Part shown: one piece after another, positions 4,585 through 6,347 of the stretch
Position numbering within the stretch: the first letter of the stretch is position 1
Layout: every line of letters begins with the position of its first letter
From: Fimbriimonadaceae bacterium
GTDB lineage: Bacteria > Armatimonadota > Fimbriimonadia > Fimbriimonadales > Fimbriimonadaceae
Length of the DNA stretch: 6,347 nucleotides
Assembly (NCBI GenBank): GCA_014380605.1
Contig: JACMJO010000309.1
Location: forward strand, 1 to 6,347
Direction of reading: 5' to 3'
Translations under genes and position numbers: made by a program
Notes under the pieces: generated by a model
Told to the model about the DNA's origin: nothing
Database searches by the model: none
What the model saw: the letters and a program-made list of their open reading frames with translations, nothing else

Positions 4585-5037
4585 TTGAGCGAGCTTGTCG
4601 ACACGATGTGTCTTGAAGCGGCATTTCGCTTTTTGAGCGGCCGTGATAGATTCGTCGCCGAGATTAAGCAAACTCTGGAGCAACAAGGCTTTGGGCCAGA
4701 AGACATCGAAGCCGTCGTACGCCACTTAATCCGACGTAAACTAGTCGATGATAGACGTTCGACACAAAATCTTGTCGCTCATCGGTCCGGGAAGCGAGCG
4801 GCAGGGGTAGAAAAATTACGCGCCGAGTTGGAAAGACGAGGCGCTCCGGCAGAAATCATCGACGAGTGCCTTGCGGAGTTATCGCCTGCCGATCAACGGG
4901 AAGCTATGATCGCCGCCCTGACGGGAAAGTTTAGAACAACGGATGATCGAGCTCGTGCGGCTCGATTCTTGTTGAGTCGAGGCTTTGCCGAAGAAGACCT
5001 GGAAGGCGCCCTCGTTGAGTTTTTTGGCTCTGTCTAA
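4585..5037 (+). CDS. recX: Regulatory protein RecX
   Basis: A 150-residue protein of the RecX family, small all-helical proteins that bind the RecA filament groove and limit its extension, strand exchange and co-protease activity. The family's three tandem three-helix repeats can be followed: repeat 1 about 9-52 (FRFLSGRDRFVAEIKQTL, then GFGPEDIEAVVRHLIRRKLVDD), repeat 2 about 57-100 (KRAAGVEKLRAELERRG, then PAEIIDECLAEL), repeat 3 about 101-150 (MIAALTGKF, then ARFLLSRGFAEEDLEGAL). FLSGRDR and the KLVDD turn are the most typical. Length is at the short end of the usual 140-270 range. Start TTG 4585 is fixed by its ribosome binding site. Position directly after recA is the commonest context for recX and supports the call. 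It ends 18 bases before rny. Confidence 0.9.
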   Translation: MSELVDTMCLEAAFRFLSGRDRFVAEIKQTLEQQGFGPEDIEAVVRHLIRRKLVDDRRSTQNLVAHRSGKRAAGVEKLRAELERRGAPAEIIDECLAELSPADQREAMIAALTGKFRTTDDRARAARFLLSRGFAEEDLEGALVEFFGSV

Positions 5038-5055
5038 TTCCCGGCAAAAAAGAAT

Positions 5056-6347
5056 ATGCCTGATACCCTGATCACTCTTGTCTGGGGCCTGGGATTTGCC
5101 GCGATCTTAACGAGCGGCCTCTATCTCTTTTGGCTTCGTCCAACAACCGAGCGTGCCAAACGACATGCCGAGAAGGACGCTGAACTAAAGGCGGGGGCCG
5201 CAATCCTTGACGCCAAGGAAGAGGCCATCCGGGTACGGGAGAGGCTCGAAGATGAGGTTCGGCAGAAGCAAGCTGGGCTAAGTAAGCAAGAAGACAAGCT
5301 CTGTGCCAAAGAGGATGCCCTAGACGCCCGTCGCGACCAGCTCGAAAATAGAGAAGAGGCACTCAACGCGTCACGCAAAGAGATCGAAATCCTTCGAGCT
5401 GAGGTCGAGTCTCGTCTTGCAAACATCGACAAAGAGCTTCATCGAGTGTCCGGCCTTTCGGTGGAAACCGCCAAGGACTTGATTCTAAGCCGGGTTTCCG
5501 CCGAATTCACCGAGATTGCCGCTAAAAAGGCGAAGCAAATCGAGGTTGAGGCGATCGCGGATGCCGAGCACAAAGCCAAGAAAACGGTTCTCGACGTCAT
5601 TCAACGTTCCGTCGCCGACTACGTAACAGAGGCAACTTTGGCCGTAGTCGAACTCCCCAGCGAAGACATGAAGGGACGAATCATCGGTCGCGAAGGCAGG
5701 AATATCCGTGCCTTCGAGCAGATCACCGGCGTGGATCTCATTATCGATGAAACCCCCGAGGCCGTCGTCATCTCATGCTTCGATCCCGTTCGCCGCGAAA
5801 CCGCTCGCCTTGCCCTGATGAATCTGATGGTCGACGGGCGCATCCATCCTGGCCGAATTGAGGAGCTCTTTGAGAAAGCCAAGGAGGAGGTCGACCGTAT
5901 GATCAAGGATGCCGGTGAACGAGCAGTTGAAAGAGCAAACGTTCCTGGCCTCCATTTTAAGGCGATCGAAATGCTCGGCCGGCTCAGATTTCGAACCAGT
6001 TACGCTCAAAACGTGCTGGACCACTCTGTTGAAGTTTCTCGTTTATGTGCAAGTCTAGCGGCTGAACTTGGATTGAATGTGGACGTCGCCAAGCGCGCCG
6101 GACTCTTGCACGACATCGGCAAGGCTCTCGGCCCCGAATGGGAGGGTCCTCACGCTCTTACTGGCATGGAGTTCTTGAGGGGCTTGGATGAGAAGGAGCA
6201 TCTCCTGAATGCGGTCGGAGCTCACCATAACGAGATTGAGCCTTCAAGCCCAGAAGCCATCCTGGTTATCATCGCCGACACGATTTCGGCCGCAAGGCCA
6301 GGAGCAAGAAGGGAGAATCTGGAGAACTACATCAAGAGACTTACGGC
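5056..6347 (+). CDS. rny: Ribonuclease Y (3' end beyond the window)
   Basis: The first 430 codons of RNase Y, the membrane-anchored endoribonuclease that starts mRNA decay in many bacteria lacking RNase E. An N-terminal membrane helix spans about residues 5-26 (ITLVWGLGFAAILTSGLYLF), followed by a long charged coiled coil (about 30-160) rich in Glu, Lys and Arg. The KH RNA-binding domain lies around 198-265, with the GREG loop at 211-214 in GRIIGREGRNIRAFEQITGV. The HD phosphohydrolase domain contains LDHSVEVS, the metal-binding H352-D353 in LLHDIGKALG, then WEGPHALTG, AHHNEIEP and IADTISAARPGARRE. The family is about 520 residues, so some 80-90 C-terminal residues are missing off the right edge. 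ATG 5056 puts the membrane helix right at the N-terminus; only a weak A-rich AAAAAAGAA precedes it. At 18 bases from recX it is probably co-transcribed with recA. The recA-rny neighbourhood is widespread in Firmicutes and related phyla. Confidence 0.97.
   Translation, partial: MPDTLITLVWGLGFAAILTSGLYLFWLRPTTERAKRHAEKDAELKAGAAILDAKEEAIRVRERLEDEVRQKQAGLSKQEDKLCAKEDALDARRDQLENREEALNASRKEIEILRAEVESRLANIDKELHRVSGLSVETAKDLILSRVSAEFTEIAAKKAKQIEVEAIADAEHKAKKTVLDVIQRSVADYVTEATLAVVELPSEDMKGRIIGREGRNIRAFEQITGVDLIIDETPEAVVISCFDPVRRETARLALMNLMVDGRIHPGRIEELFEKAKEEVDRMIKDAGERAVERANVPGLHFKAIEMLGRLRFRTSYAQNVLDHSVEVSRLCASLAAELGLNVDVAKRAGLLHDIGKALGPEWEGPHALTGMEFLRGLDEKEHLLNAVGAHHNEIEPSSPEAILVIIADTISAARPGARRENLENYIKRLT

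Noticed and set aside
4423..4725. Minus-strand open frame spanning the recA-recX junction
   Set aside because: Both plus-strand genes are certain and the junction signals (AGGAG, TTG) lie on the plus strand; no motif supports the opposite frame.
5121..5432. Ser/Arg-rich minus-strand open frame inside rny
   Set aside because: It is the complement of the Glu/Lys/Arg-rich coiled-coil codons of RNase Y.
1..6347. CRISPR arrays, tRNA or rRNA genes, prophage or insertion sequences
   Set aside because: I saw no regularly spaced repeats, cloverleaf, rRNA signature, integrase or transposase in either strand; this is ordinary chromosome.

Overview
The window carries six plus-strand genes and the tail of a seventh, tightly packed with no gene-free stretch over about 200 bases. 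Content suggests a free-living, flagellated, carotenoid-making bacterium of moderate G+C. The recA-recX-rny order, a RecA with a GPESGGKTT Walker A, an RNase Y and a phytoene synthase of the type with a GSAAAVGLMM helix point outside the Proteobacteria. Armatimonadota (Fimbriimonadia) or a neighbouring Terrabacteria-type lineage is my best guess, at low confidence, because no rRNA or other decisive marker is present.

Layout. (1) 1-128: Gly-rich C-terminal tail of an upstream gene, made of a GGCGGA-type repeat and degenerate duplications. (2) 170-808: small PlsC-family acyltransferase. (3) 856-1785: phytoene synthase (crtB). (4) 1786-1897: intergenic region with the flagellin leader. (5) 1898-3328: a 476-residue flagellin with conserved ends and an enlarged centre containing a flagellin IN-type motif, followed by a strong intrinsic terminator (3356-3393). 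(6) 3394-3522: recA control region with an extended -10, a perfect 7-bp dyad and a 10-bp-phased direct repeat. (7) 3523-4575 recA, 4585-5037 recX and 5056-6347+ rny (RNase Y, cut by the window end), spaced as one operon.

The genes form three functional blocks. The acyltransferase and phytoene synthase probably belong to a carotenoid/membrane-lipid cluster continuing upstream. The flagellin looks monocistronic. The recA-recX-rny block joins recombination and SOS control, through RecA and its modulator RecX, to an mRNA-decay endonuclease that is likely co-transcribed with them.

I see no clear candidate for an entirely new biological system. The observations most worth a second look are an apparent C-to-T nonsense change in a duplicated tail just before the acyltransferase, with an original ATGA stop/start overlap still visible; the undescribed operator-like architecture at recA; and an acyltransferase whose FPEG block is degenerate.
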